DNA of 64,000 nucleotides, taken from NCBI RefSeq assembly GCF_015353075.1, contig NZ_CP064189.1, forward strand, positions 310,001 through 374,000, in the 5' to 3' direction. How positions within the stretch are numbered: the stretch's first letter is position 1; every line of letters starts with the position of its first letter. Both the position numbers and the translations under genes were made by a program. A model generated the notes under the pieces. That model saw only the letters and a list, made by a program, of their open reading frames with translations. It did not search any database and had not been told where the DNA came from. This DNA comes from Rhizobium sp. 007. Its GTDB lineage: Bacteria > Pseudomonadota > Alphaproteobacteria > Rhizobiales > Rhizobiaceae. This document shows, in pieces, positions 30,851 to 50,720 of the stretch.

Positions 30851-31183
30851 ACAAAATTTTTCTCCGTTCAGTCGCCGAGGGCAGGCGCATTGTCCGCAGA
30901 CCGTGTGATGCCCTGATTATGCTGGACGTGTTCTAGTAAGGTTTGACACAACCGGCAAAATTACTTTTTTGCATGTCATCATTCACCGAATGGATACAGC
31001 GGCGATTCGTGCCTTTAGCGCTTTGACTAATCTCCTCGTGGCGCGCGTCGTTCGATAAGCAACTGCAACCCGACAACGGCGTCACGCCGCGAGCCAAGTC
31101 AACCACCATTGCCGCTGTCACCCGGCACGTGTGAGAATCTACACCAAGTGCAACATGGGCGAGTGCAGGGTAGGGGATCAGCC
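30851..31183. other. Intergenic, nothing recognised
   Basis: No supported gene, repeat or RNA was seen in this stretch. Confidence 0.3.
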
Positions 31184-31301
31184 GGATTCACGCAAATGAG
31201 CGATGAACACTTCGGCCGGTGTTTTGTAGCCGAGGCATTTGCGTGGCTGCGCATTCAGGTGATGGGCAAGGTCGACGAGCTGTTGCTGGGAGATGTTGGA
31301 T
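31184..31301 (-). pseudogene. IS30-like transposase, C-terminal tail
   Basis: The frame reads ISQQQLVDLAHHLNAQPRKCLGYKTPAEVFIAHL, matching the end of IS30-type transposases (LNxRPRKCLxxxTPAEVF). It abuts the IS6 terminal repeat at 31302. No matching IS30 sequence is found on the other side of the IS6 element. Confidence 0.6.
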
Positions 31302-32119
31302 GGCACTGTAAAGTTATCAGCGGATTGATGCAGCGATAGCTGGCGGGGACGGCTGTCAGGCTGCGGCGACACACGCGATTTTGTTCCAGATTGCATGGCG
31401 GCGTTACGCAGTCTCGATATTGAGCCGATGACAGCGTATTGCGGGGAAAGTGGAACAGGTTGGCAATCGGATCATGGATGGAAACGAACCGCTGAAGCTG
31501 GCGTGCCGACTTGAAGCGTTTCATGGTCCTTTCGCGTCGTCGGGTCGGCTGGTGCGAATTTTCCGCTCGATTATTGAGGCCTTTGTGCGACCGGTGTTCG
31601 ACACCGGGCATGAGGTCGCGCCTGGCGGCATCATAGGACCGGAGCTTGTCGGTGATCATGACCCGTGGTGTCCGCCCTTGAGCCTTCAGCAACTTGCGCA
31701 TCAGGCGCTTTGCCGCCTTGGCATTTCGGCGGCTTTGCACCAGCACTTCGAGGACGAAGCCGTCCTGATCGACGGCACGCCAGAGCCACTGCTTCTTGCC
31801 ATTGATCGCCACCACACATTCGTCGAGATGCCATTTGTCGCCCAGGCAGCCGGCCGACCGTCGCTTGATCTCCCGGGCGAAATGCCGTCCGAATTTCTCC
31901 GCCCAGCTTCGAACGGTCTGATGCGTGACGATGATGCCGCGGGCCGCCAGCATGTCCTCAACCATGCGCAGGCTGAGCGGAAAGCGAAAGTAGAGCCATA
32001 CCGCGTGCGCAATGATCTCGGCGGGAAAGCGGTGGCGACGATAAAGCGGATCACGAGCAACTTCTGACATGGCCCATGTACGCACATCTTCATCAGCCGT
32101 CAGTTAACTTTACGGTGCC
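31302..32119 (-). mobile_element. IS6-family insertion sequence (818 bp)
   Basis: Terminal repeats are GGCACTGTAAAGTTATCAG at 31302 and, inverted, a closely related GGCACCGTAAAGTTAACTG ending at 32119. Size and ends match the IS26-like subgroup. Flanking octamers TGTTGGAT and CTTCGCGG do not match, so no target duplication remains. It is a different subgroup from the element at 19717. Confidence 0.85.
31380..32085 (-). CDS. IS6-family transposase, C-terminus frameshifted
   Basis: The product begins MRTWAMSEVARDPLYRRHRFPAE; the likely true start is in MSEVARDPLY. It contains FPLSLRMVEDMLAARGI, the first Asp in WHLDECVVAINGKKQWLWRAVD, the second in MITDKLRSY and the Glu in NNRAENSH. The DDE core is intact. 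Near 31418 and 31394 single bases are missing relative to the remnant at 28895, so the last 20 or so residues are wrong and the frame runs on to 31255. Activity is uncertain. Confidence 0.82.
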
Positions 32120-32299
32120 CTTCGCGGCAATGTTTGCTTCTACGAGGGCTGTTCTTGGTCGTCATGCCGCTTGCGGAGATTTCATTCATGGCGGCGACAC
32201 CGGCACGACGAACAGCTTTCCGATGACGACCGACCGTCAGACGAAGAGCTTCGCCTGAATTCGCGAGAAGATGCCATCGACTCCGAGATCTGAGTGGCA
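32120..32299. other. Short spacer between IS6 element and NRPS2 stop
   Basis: No gene seen. No clear rho-independent terminator follows the NRPS2 stop at 32300. Confidence 0.3.
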
Positions 32300-35200
32300 T
32301 CAGGTGCGCCTAGAGTCCACACCACCTAAGGCTCGTGATATGGAGCGTGCCAGAACTACGCGGTTTTGTGGAACGCTCATCAATGTTTCGTGGCTACCTG
32401 GGATCGGCACAGCATGAATGGCCGCCGCACCTAGAACCCGGTCCCAACCGCGCATGGGTGAGCTTGCCTCTGGACCTATTGAGGCTTCATCAGGTGGTAC
32501 CCGACGACTGATGAGAGGCTCAGTGGCATAAAACTGATGTACCTCAATTGGCAGCGACGGAACCCGATACGACTGTAGCGCCGCATGAAATTGCGCGCTT
32601 TTTTCATACATCAGAACAACGTTTTGGAGATCACGATCCAGAGGTATCGCCCCGATTTGCTGTGCCTTTTCAAGCAGCTGTGCGATCGAACTTTGTCTAG
32701 TAAAGCGTTCCAACACTTCGAAGCTCTCATCATCCAAGGATTCAAAAGAATCCAGTACTACTTCTCGTATCATTTGGGTGGGCGATATGCTTGATGGATT
32801 TGCAGGTAGCGTAACATCGATGAGAGCGATGAACGACACAGCGTCATCGAGACTCAGCAAGCGCTGTGCGATTGCGTAAGCCAATATTCCGCCTGATGAG
32901 TATCCAGCCAAGCGATATGGACCCCGCGGCTGAATCTCTCTGATCGCCACGATGATCTCCGCGGCTATCGCCTCAAGGGTTGGTGGACGAACTTCATCGA
33001 AAGACGGCCATGGCAAAGCATAGACGGGACAGTCTACGTCCATTTCCTTTACCAAACTGGGGACATAGGAACAATCGCCCAAACCTGTGGGAACAAAGAA
33101 CAGCGGCGGCTGCGAGCCGGTTGCTTGAACGGATATCACTCCTGGATTGCTGAGCTGTGGTTCCAAGTCAATCTTCGATGCAAAGTCCGTCAGAACAGGG
33201 GCTTGGAAGAGGTCGGCGGTGCTGAACTTCAGCCCAAGATCTGATGCTCGGCTGAGCAGCTGCATCGCCAGCAAGGAATGTCCGCCGAGCTCGAAGAAGT
33301 GGTCGTGGCGTCCGACCCGCTCGACACCGAGGAGCTCGGCCCAGATCCCGGCCAGCGCCGTCTCGATCCCGCCCTGCGGCGCCTCATAGCTGCGGCGCGC
33401 ATAGGCGTCGTCGGCCGGCGCCGGCAGCCCCTTGCGGTCGAGCTTGCCGTTCGCCGTCAAGGGCAGCGCCTCGAGCCGCACGAACGCCGACGGCACCATG
33501 TAGTCCGGCAGCCGCCCGCCCAGATGCGCCCGCAAGGCGACGGCCAGCCCGCTTCCATCGTCGTCGTCCGATCCGGCCTCGGGTCCACACACGACATAGG
33601 CGACAAGGTGCTTGTCGCCGGCGCGGTCCTGGCGCGCCACCACCGCCGCCTCGCGCACCCGGGCGTGCTCGCAAAGCCGTGCGGCGATCTCGCCCGGCTC
33701 GATGCGGAAGCCGCGGATCTTCACCTGGTCGTCGTTGCGGCCCAGAAACTCCAGATTGCCGTCCGGCAGATACCGCGCCAGGTCGCCGGTCCGGTACATC
33801 CGGGCGCCTGCCTCATCGCTGAACGGATCGGCCAAAAACCGCTCGGCCGTCAGCTTGGGCCGGTTCAGGTAGCCCCGCGCAACCCCTGCCCCGCCGATGT
33901 AAAGCTCGCCCACCGCCCCGAACGGCACGGGCTGGGCAAACCGATCCAACAGATAGGCCACCGAATTGCGAATTGGTCGACCCAGCGGCACCCGTTGCCG
34001 GCCATCGAACTCAGCAGGCACCGGATAGCAAAGACTAAAGGTGGTGTTCTCTGTCGGGCCGTAGCCATTTGAGATTCGCAGCGTCGGATGTCGCTTCTGG
34101 CATGCCCTGATGGAAGCGATGGAGACCTCCTCGCCCCCGACCAGCAGTTGCTGTAGCCGATTGGTGCTCCGCCCCTCCGCGACATAGACGTCGAACAACC
34201 GGGCAGTCATCCAAGCGATGGTGACGCCTTGGTCCTGGATGATCTGGGCCAGCGTTGCGGTCGAGAGGTGACGTCCAGGATAGAGCACAACCCTGGCGCC
34301 GTTCGCCAAGGCACCCCAGACCTCGAACGTGGTCGCGTCGAATGTCGGCGAGGAGGCATTGAGAAAGATGTCCTGCGGCGAGATTTCGACGAAATCGTTG
34401 CCCGCCACCAGACGCACCAACCCCCGATGCTCGACCATGACCCCCTTTGGGGTTCCGGTTGAGCCTGAGGTGTAGATGACATAGGCGAGATGGCGCGCGG
34501 TCAGGCCAAGGGCGCGCGGGTCCGGGTTCGAGGCCGGCAGTTCGGCCCAGGCCGGGGTGGCCGTCTCCAGATCGATCACCGTCAGATCGACAAGCGCCTC
34601 GGCGCCGAGTGCGGCGCGTCCGGCGGCATCGCAAAGCAGCAGGTGCGGTGCGGCATCCTCGACAACCTGCCGCAGCCGCGCCGACGGATAGGCCGGATCC
34701 AGCGGCAGATAGGCGCCGCCCGCCTTGAGGATCGCCAAAAGTCCCACCACCATCGCCGGGCTGCGTTCCAGGCAGATCGCCACCGGCTGATCCGGCTTCA
34801 CACCCAGCCCGATCAGATGATGGGCCAGCCGGTTGGCCCGGGCGTTGAGCTCGCCATAGCTCAGGCGGTCGTCCTCATGGACGAGGGCGACGGCTTCGGG
34901 TGCGCGCCGGACCTGCTGCTCGAACAGCTCGTGGATGCACCGCTCCGACGGATAGGCCGCCGCCGTCCGGTTCAGATCCTCCAGCAGATAGCTGCGTTCG
35001 GCGGCCGGCAGGATATCGAGCTCGCGCACCGGCCTATTGGGGGCATGCTCCAGCGCCTCGGCCAGTTGCTCGAGCACCTGCTGCATGTAGCCGCAGACCC
35101 GATCCGCAGACACGGGCTCCGCCACCTGCGCCGTCAGGCCGAGCGCCTCGCCAAAATCCTCCACCGACAGGGTCAGCGGATAGTTGGTGCGCTCCTCGCC

Positions 35201-35639
35201 GCCCAGCCATTCCATGCCGGACAGGACATCATCCGCTTCGCAGGCGAGCGCCGGCGTGTTGTGACGGTAGTTCAACAGCGCGCTGAACAGCGGCGCCGGC
35301 GCCGCCACCCCGCTGCAGCGTTGCGCCAGCGCCAGCGAGGCATGCTCGTGCGCCAGCAGCTCGGAAAGCCGCGCATGGGTGGTCCGCACGCTCGCCTCGA
35401 CCCCGGTCCCGTCGAGGTCGAGCCGCACAGGCAGGGTGTTGATGAACAGGCCCAGCGCCCGGTCGGCGCCCGCACCCGCATGCATGCGGCCGAACAGCAC
35501 CGTGCCGAACACCACCTGCTCACGGCCGCTTGCACGCGCCACCACCTGCCCCCAGGCCAGATGGCAAAGGCTCGCCAGGCTTACCCCGAGCCGCCGCGCT
35601 TGTTGCCGCAGCCGATCGTTGAGCGCCTGCGGCAGCATC

Positions 35640-35655
<16 letters not shown>
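32300..35655 (-). CDS. NRPS2 C-terminus: end of C/E, A (Val), T, thioesterase
   Basis: This is the terminal segment of NRPS2. Order: C-terminal half of a dual C/E domain, A_j (about 34990-33430, DAFWLGGTF, Val), T (FFELGGHS, 33410-33240) and a type I thioesterase (about 33170-32310). The thioesterase has the nucleophile motif GYSSGG and a late catalytic His in GSHETLM. It releases the finished peptide by hydrolysis or cyclisation; which of the two cannot be told. The frame joins the upstream segment through indels between 35655 and 35685, where one C and one GC-context base are missing relative to the copy at 58441. TGA is at 32300. Confidence 0.9.
33930..34450 (-). other. A_j core, predicted Val
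   Basis: FDATTFE, IAWMTARL, LLVGGEE and NGYGPTENTTF give D-A-F-W-L-G-G-T-F, one residue from the known Val code DAFWIGGTF. Same core as A_c and A_f. It loads the last residue before release. Confidence 0.75.
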
Positions 35656-42135
<6,480 letters not shown>

Positions 42136-43679
42136 GCCGTCGCCGCGCACCTCGCTCAGCCCGAACGGCATGGTCGGCTCGTCGATGTCGGCCAACTGTT
42201 CCTGGAAGAACTCTTCATGCGCCTTGGCATCAACCCCCAGCCGCGCCTGCGCCACCAGATTGCGGAACGGCTGCGGTGCTGCCAGCTCATGCGCACGCCC
42301 GTCGAGCACGGCCCGCACCTCGGCATGCATCACTTCCAGCGTCGTGTGATCCCCGATCAGATGATGCTGCAGCTCCAGCAGCAGCCAGCGCCCGCTGCCC
42401 GGCTCGCGCGCGATCACAAACCGCAACAGCGGCGCCCGGCCAAGGTCGATGCGCTGCCGGCGTGGATCAAACCGGCGCCGGAGCTCATCGGCGCCGGAAC
42501 CGTCACAGTCATCCAGCTCGACCTCGCTCACCTGTAGCGGCGCACGCCGCCACACCACCTGGGCCGGGCTCGACAGCCCCTCCCAGACAAAGGCGGTGCG
42601 CAGGATGTCGTGCCGATCCACGACTTGCTGAACCGCCGCTAGATAGCGCTCCAGCAGACCCCGGTCGGCGAACGCCATCTGCGAGACCAGCAGATATGGA
42701 TCGCCCCGGCTGGCCAGCAGATGATGGAACAGGATGCCGTCCTGCAGCGGCGACAGGCCATAAATGTCCTGGATGTTGCCGACGCCGCCGGGAACCGTGG
42801 CGACGATCCGGTCGATCTCCTCCTGGGTCAGATCGATGAGCGGCAGCATCTGCGGCGTAATCGCCGTACTCTCCTCGGTGATCAGGTTGGCAGGCACCGC
42901 CACCTCGTGATGGCTGCCCAGGCTTGCGGCGAGATCGGCCAGCACCGGCCTGGCGAACAGGGTGCGCACCTCCACCCCCAGCGACAGCCGCCGCAGCCGC
43001 TCCATCAATTGAACCGCCAGGAGCGAGTGGCCGCCAAGTTCGAAGAAGTTGTCGTGGCGGCCGATCCGCTCGACCCCGAGCAGCCCTTGCCAGATCCCGG
43101 CCAGCAGCGTCTCGACCTCGCCCTGCGGCGCCTCATAGCTGCGGCGCGCATAGGCGTCGTCGGCCGGCGCCGGCAGCCCCTTGCGGTCGAGCTTGCCGTT
43201 CGCCGTCAACGGCAGCGCCGATAGCCGCACGAACGCCGACGGCACCATGTAGTCCGGCAGCCGCCCGCCCAGATGCGCCCGCAAGGCGACGGCCAGCCCG
43301 CTTCCATCCTCGTCGTCCGATCCGGCCTCGGGTCCACACACGACATAGGCGACAAGGTGCTTGTCGCCGGCGCGGTCCTGGCGCGCCACCACCACCGCCT
43401 CGCGCACCCAGGCGTGCTCGCAAAGCCGCGCGGCGATCTCGCCCGGCTCGATGCGGAAGCCGCGGATCTTCACCTGGTCGTCGTTGCGGCCCAGAAACTC
43501 CAGATTGCCGTCCGGCAGATACCGCGCCAGATCGCCGGTCCGGTACATCCGGGCGCCTGCCTCATCGCTGAACGGATCGGCCAGGAACCGCTCCGCCGTC
43601 AGATCGGGACGGTTGAGGTAGCCACGCGCCACCCCCGCCCCGCCGATGTAAAGCTCGCCCACCGCCCCGAACGGAACCG

Positions 43680-44220
43680 GCTGGCCGAAGCGATCCAACA
43701 AGTACAACCGAAGATCGGGGATGGGCTTTCCGATCAGATTGGCCGAGTTGGAGGTGTCAGATTGATTTAGAGGCCGATAGGTTACATGCACGATCGCTTC
43801 CGTGATGCCGTACATGTTGATCAATTGCGGGGCACTGTCTGAATGCCTTTCATACCACGGCTTTAGAATGGATGGCTGCAGAGCCTCCCCACCAAAAATC
43901 ACATATCGAAGGCGGTTTCGAACATTGCTCGGGAATTCTACATCCATGAAAGCTTTAAAAGCCGAGGGCGTCTGATTGAGAACCGTGACGCCAGACTTGC
44001 AGACTAGCTCATGGAAGTCTGGAGCAGAACGGGCGGTATTACTCGGCACAAGAATCAAACGCCCGCCATAGCGCAGTGCGCCCCACAATTCCCACACCGA
44101 GAAGTCGAACGAGATGGAATGGAACAGGCACCATACGTCGTGTTCGGTGAAGCCATACCAGTCCTGGGTCGCCTCGAACAGACGAGCCATCTGAGCATGC
44201 TCGACCATGACGCCTTTGGG
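43680..44220 (-). other. A_g core, predicted Thr
   Basis: FDFSVWE, LNQTPSAF, VIFGGEA and NMYGITEAIVH give D-F-W-N-I-G-M-V-H, the classical Thr code. Followed by a C/E domain, so D-(allo-)Thr is expected. It is the only copy in the window. Confidence 0.8.
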
Positions 44221-46979
44221 CGTTCCGGTGGAGCCTGAGGTGTAGATGACATAGGCGAGATGGCTGGGGGTCAGGCCAAGGGCGCGCGGGTCCGGGTTCG
44301 AGGCCGGCAGTTCGGCCCAGGCCGGGGTCGCCGTCTCCAGATCGACCACCGTCAGATCGACAAGCGCCTCGGGGCCGAGTGCGGCGCGGCCGGCCGCATC
44401 GCAAAGCAGCAGGTGCGGTGCGGCATCCTCGACAATCTGCCGCAGCCGCGCCGACGGATAGGCCGGGTCCAGCGGCAGATAGGCGCCGCCCGCCTTGAGG
44501 ATCGCCAAAAGTCCCACCACCATCGCCGGGCTGCGCTCCAGGCAGATCGCCACCGGCTGATCCGGCTTCACACCCAGCGCAATCAGATGATGGGCCAGCC
44601 GGTTGGCCCGGGCGTTCAGTTCGCCATAGCAGATCGACTGCTCTTCGAAGACCACCGCCACCGCCTCCGGCGCCTTTTGCACCTGCTGCTCGAACAGCTC
44701 GTGGATGCAGCGCTCCGACGGATAGGCCGCCGCCGTCCGGTTCAGATCCTCCAGCAGATAGCTGCGCTCGGCGGCCGGCAGGATATCGAGCTCGCGCACC
44801 GGCCTATTGGGGGCATGCTCCAGCGCCTCGGCCAATTGCTCGAGCACCTGCTGCATGTAGCCGCAGACCCGATCCGCAGACACGGGCTCCGCCACCTGCG
44901 CCGTCAGGCCGAGCGCCTCGCCAAAATCCTCCACCGACAGGGTCAGCGGATAGTTGGTGCGCTCCTCGCCGCCCAGCCATTCCATGCCGGACAGGAGATC
45001 ATCCGCTTCGCAGGCGAGCGCCGGCGTGTTGTGACGGTAGTTCAACAGCGCGCTGAACAGCGGCGCCGGCGCCGCCACCCCGCTGCAGCGTTGCGCCAGC
45101 GCCAGCGAGGCATGCTCGTGCGCCAGCAGCTCGGAAAGCCGCGCATGGGTGGTCCGCACGCTCGCCTCGACCCCGGTCCCGTCGAGGTCGAGCCGCACAG
45201 GCAGGGTGTTGATGAACAGGCCCAGCGCCCGGTCGGCGCCCGCACCCGCATGCATGCGGCCGAACAGCACCGTGCCGAACACCACCTGCTCACGGCCGCT
45301 TGCACGCGCCACCACCTGCCCCCAGGCCAGATGGCAAAGGCTCGCCAGGCTTACCCCGAGCCGCCGCGCTTGTTGCCGCAGCCGATCGTTGAGCGCCTGC
45401 GGCAGCATCCGCCGCGCCTCGTGAGACCCGATGCCATCACCATAGACCTCGCTCAGCCCAAACGGCATGGTCGGCTCGTCGATGTCGGCCAACTGTTCCT
45501 GGAAGAACTCTTCATGCGCCTTGGCATCAACCCCCAGCCGCGCCTGCGCCACCAGATTGCGGAACGGCTGCGGTGCTGCCAGCTCATGCGCACGCCCGTC
45601 GAGCACGGCCCGCACCTCGGCATGCATCACTTCCAGCGTCGTGTGATCCCCGATCAGATGATGCTGCAGCTCCAGCAGCAGCCAGCGCCCGCTGCCCGGC
45701 TCGCGCGCGATCACAAACCGCAACAGCGGCGCCCGGCCAAGGTCGATGCGCTGCCGGCGTGGATCAAACCGGCGCCGGAGCTCCTCGGCGCCGGAACCGT
45801 CACAGTCATCCAGCTCGACCTCGCTCACCTGCAGCGGCGCACGCCGCCACACCACCTGGGCCGGGCTCGACAGCCCCTCCCAGACAAAGGCGGTGCGCAG
45901 GATGTCGTGCCGATCCACGACTTGCTGAACCGCCGCTAGATAGCGCTCCAGCAGACCCCGGTCGGCGAACGCCATCTGCGAGACCAGCAGATATGGATCG
46001 CCCCGGCTGGCCAGCAGATGATGGAACAGGATGCCGTCCTGCAGCGGCGACAGGCCATAAATGTCCTGGATGTTGCCGACGCCGCCGGGAACCGTGGCGA
46101 CGATCCGGTCGATCTCCGGCTGGGCCAGCGCGATGAGCGGCAGCATCTGCGGCGTAATCGCCGTACTCTCCTCGGTGATCAGGTTGGCAGGCACCGCCAC
46201 CTCGTGATGGCTGCCCAGGCTTGCGGCGAGATCGGCCAGCACCGGCCTGGCGAACAGGGTGCGCACCTCCACCCCCAGCGACAGCCGCCGCAGCCGCTCC
46301 ATCAATTGAACCGCCAGCAAGGAATGGCCGCCGAGCTCGAAGAAGTGGTCGTGGCGTCCGACCCGCTCCAGCCCCAGAAGCTCGGCCCAGATCCCGGCCA
46401 GCGCCGTCTCGATCTCGCCTTGCGGCGCCTCATAGCTGCGGCGCGCATAGGCGTCGTCGGCCGGCGCCGGCAGCCCCTTGCGGTCGAGCTTGCCGTTCGC
46501 CGTCAAGGGCAGCGCTTCGAGCCGCACGAACGCCGACGGCACCATGTAGTCCGGCAGCCGCCCGCCCAGATGCGCCCGCAAGGCGACGGCCAGCCCGCTT
46601 CCATCCTCGTCGTCCGATCCGGCCTCGGGTCCACACACGACATAGGCGACAAGGTGCTTGTCGCCGGCGCGGTCCTGGCGCGCCACCACCGCCGCCTCGC
46701 GCACCCGGGCGTGCTCGCAAAGCCGGGCGGCGATCTCGCCCGGCTCGATGCGGAAGCCGCGGATCTTCACCTGGTCGTCGTTGCGGCCCAGAAACTCCAG
46801 ATTGCCGTCCGGCAGATACCGCCCCAGGTCGCCGGTCCGGTACATCCGGGCGCCTGCCTCATCGCTGAACGGATCGGCCAAAAACCGCTCGGCCGTCAGC
46901 TTGGGCCGGTTCAGGTAGCCCCGCGCAACCCCTGCCCCGCCGATGTAAAGCTCGCCCACCGCCCCGAACGGCACGGGCT

Positions 46980-47490
46980 GGGCAAACCGATCCAACAGAT
47001 AGGCCACCGAATTGCGAATTGGTCGACCCAGCGGCACCCGTTGCCGGCCATCGAACTCAGCAGGCACCGGATAGCAAAGACTAAAGGTGGTGTTCTCTGT
47101 CGGGCCGTAGCCATTTGAGATTCGCAGCGTCGGATGTCGCTTCTGGCATGCCCTGATGGAAGCGATGGAGACCTCCTCGCCCCCGACCAGCAGTTGCTGT
47201 AGCCGATTGGTGCTCCGCCCCTCCGCGACATAGACGTCGAACAACCGGGCAGTCATCCAAGCGATGGTGACGCCTTGGTCCTGGATGATCTGGGCCAGCG
47301 TTGCGGTCGAGAGGTGACGTTCAGGATAGAGCACAACCCTGGCGCCGTTCGCCAAGGCACCCCAGACCTCGAACGTGGTCGCGTCGAATGTCGGCGAGGA
47401 GGCATTGAGAAAGATGTCCTGCGGCGAGATTTCGACGAAATCGTTGCCCGCCACCAGACGCACCAATCCCCGATGCTCGACCATGACGCC
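46980..47490 (-). other. A_f core, predicted Val
   Basis: Pocket D-A-F-W-L-G-G-T-F, nearly identical in DNA to A_j and A_c. Followed by a C/E domain, so D-Val. Confidence 0.75.
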
Positions 47491-50229
47491 TTTGGGCGTT
47501 CCGGTGGAGCCTGAGGTGTAGATGACATAGGCGAGATGGCTGGGGGTCAGGCCAAGGGCGCGCGGGTCCGGGTTCGAGGCCGGCAGTTCGGCCCAGGCCG
47601 GGGTGGCCGTCTCCAGATCGATCACCGTCAGATCGACAAGCGCCTCCGGGCCGAGTGCGGCGCGTCCGACGGCATCGCAAAGCAGCAGGTGCGGTGCGGC
47701 ATCCTCGAGCACCTGCCGCAGCCGCGCGCACGGATAGGCCGGGTCCAGCGGCAGATAGGCGCCGCCCGCCTTGAGGATCGCCAAAAGTCCCACCACCATC
47801 GCCGGGCTGCGCTCCAGGCAGATCGCCACCGGCTGATCCGGCTTCACACCCAGCGCAATCAGATGATGGGCCAGCCGGTTGGCCTGGGCGTTGAGCGCGC
47901 CATAGCTCAGCTCTTCGTCCTCATGGACGAGGGCGACGGCTTCGGGTGCGCGCCGGACCTGTTGCTCGAACAGCTCGTGGATGCAGCGCTCCGACGGATA
48001 GGCCGCCGCCGTCCGGTTCAGATCCTCCAGCAGATAGGTGCGCTCATCTGATGACAGCAGCTCGATGCGGCCGACCGGCTGGTCGGCATCGGCAACCATC
48101 GCCCGCAGCAGCGCCAGCAGATAACCACGCTGCCGCTCGATCGTCGCCTGATCGAACAGCGCCGTCGCATAGCCGAACGTTCCGGCGATCTCCTCACCAC
48201 GCTCGCCAAGGCTCAGCTCCAGATCGAACTTGACCTGATCGAGCCCCTCGCCCGCAGCCTCCACGTTCAGCCCGGCAAGGTCGAACGACCCGACGGCGTT
48301 GTTCTGCCAGGCCAACATCACCTGGAACAGCGGCGTGTGATCAAGATGCCGGGGCGGCTTGACGATCTCCACCACCTGTTCGAACGGCAGGTCCTGATGC
48401 TCCTGCGCAGCCAGGGCCGTGCGCCGCGTCCGTTCCAGAAGCTCCGACACATCAGGTTCGCCCGACAGGTCGACCCGAAGCGCCAGGGTGTTGACGAAGA
48501 AGCCTATCAACTCTTCGATCTCGCCCCGGCCGCGATTGGCGCTCGGCACGCCGATCACAAGGTCGTCCTGCCCCGACAGACGCGACAGCACCGCCGCCCA
48601 GGCCGCCAGCACCGTCATGAACAACGTCGTGCCATGCTGCCGGCTCAGCCGCTTCAGACCCCGCGTCAGATCCTGGTCGATGACAACAGGCACACTGGCC
48701 CCGGCAAACGACTGCTGGGCCGGACGCGCACGGTCCGTCGGCAAGGCAAGACGGGCCGGAGCGCCGGCCAGGGCGTCGCGCCAATACTGCGCCTGGCGCT
48801 GCAGCCGTTCCCCCGACAGCCATTGCCGTTGCCAGGCGGCATAATCCGGGTACTGGATCGCCAGCGGCGGCAAAGGATCGTCCTCTCCAGCCTCGAACGC
48901 CCGGTAAAGCTGACTGAGTTCACGCACCAGCACGCCCATCGACCAGCCGTCCGAGACGATATGATGCTGGGTCAACAGGAAGACGTGTTCCGCATCCGAC
49001 ATCCGGATCAGCCGCCCGCGGATCAGCGGCCCGCGCGCAAGATCGAATGGCGTGCGCGCCTCTTCATGGCACAGATCCAGAAGCGCCGCCTCTGCATCCG
49101 GCCGGCCCCGCAGATCGTGCTCGAGCACCGGCAACCCCGCATCCGGCGGCAGAACCTCAACCCGGGGCTTGCCCTCCGGTGCGACAAAGACACTGCGCAG
49201 CGCCTCGTGACGGGCAAACAAATGGTCAAGGCTGCGCTGCCAGGCGACGCGGTCGAGCACTCCCCGCAGCCGCAGGGCCAGCGGCATGTGATAGTTGGTG
49301 CTCTCCGCGTCCAACTGTGACAAGAACCAGAGACGCTGCTGCGAATAGGAAAGCGGAAGCGCACCATCACGTCCGACTGGCATGATGGCCGGTGCTGCCT
49401 GCGCACCAGAACCGTTCAGCACTTCGCCAACACTTAGCGCCAAATCGGCCAATGTCGGCCTGGCGAACAGCGTCGTCAGCGGCATCTCGACACCGAGAGC
49501 CTGCGGCAGCCGGCTCATCAGCTGCACCGCGAGCAGCGAATGGCCGCCGAGTTCGAAGAAGTGGTCGTGGCGGCCGACCCGCTCGATCCCGAGAAGCTCT
49601 TCCCAGATCGCCGCCAGCGCCGTCTCGACCGCGCCCTGCGGCGCCTCATAGGTCCGGCGCGCATAGGCATCGTCCTCCGGAACAGGCAGCGCCTTGCGGT
49701 CGAGCTTGCCGTTCGGCGTCAGCGGCAGTGCCGATAGCCGCACGAAGGCCGACGGCACCATGTAGTCGGGCAGGCAGGCACTCAGATGGGCGCGCAAGGC
49801 ACCGGCAAGGTCGGACTTCTCGGCCTCGCCGGCTTGCTCCGCCGCCGCAACCACATAGGCGATCAGCCGTTTGCCGCCGGCGCCATCCTCTCGCGCCACC
49901 ACGACGGCGTCACGCACAAGCGCGTGCTCGCAAAGCCGGGCGGCGATCTCGCCCGGCTCGATGCGGAAGCCGCGGATCTTCACCTGCTCGTCGTTGCGGC
50001 CCAGAAACTCCAGATTGCCGTCCGGCAGGTAGCGGGCCAGGTCGCCGGTCCGGTACAGCCGGTCGCCCGCCACAAAGGGGCTGGCGATGAACCGCTCGGC
50101 CGTCAGCTCCGGCCGGTTGAGATAGCTGCGCGCCACCCCCGCCCCGCCGACATAAAGCTCACCCGCCGCCCCGAACGGCACGGGCGCACCATGACCGTCC
50201 AGCAGATACACCCGCGTGTTGGCAATCGG

Positions 50230-50720
50230 ACGGCCGATCGGGACAACTGACCCATCAAAATCAGCCGGGCAATTCCAGGCCGTCACGTCGATAGCAGCTT
50301 CCGTGGGACCATATAGATTGTGCAGGCCAGTCCAAGGCAATACGCGCCGAACCTTGTGCGCAAGGGAGGCAGCAAGTGCCTCGCCACTGCACACGAGACG
50401 CTGCAGTGATGTGCAGCGATCAACGCTCTTCGCGTCCATAAAGCTGACCAGCATGGATGGTACAAAGTGCGCAGTGGTGATGCGATGACTGATTATAAGG
50501 TTTACAAGGGCATCGGGGTCTTTGTGTGCAGCCGGAGGCGCCAGTACCAGGGTCGCCCCCTCAAGCAACGTCCAGAAGAATTCCCAGGCCGAGACGTCGA
50601 AGCCAAATGGCGTCTTCTGCAAGACGACATCAGTCGCATTGAGAGCGTAGGCTTTCTGCATCCAGATCAGGCGATTGAGAATAGCCCGATGCTCATTCTG
50701 TGCCCCTTTGGGTGTTCCGG
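50230..50720 (-). other. A_e core, predicted Ser
   Basis: Pocket D-V-W-H-V-S-L-I-D. The next condensation domain is LCL, so the residue should stay L-Ser. Confidence 0.75.
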
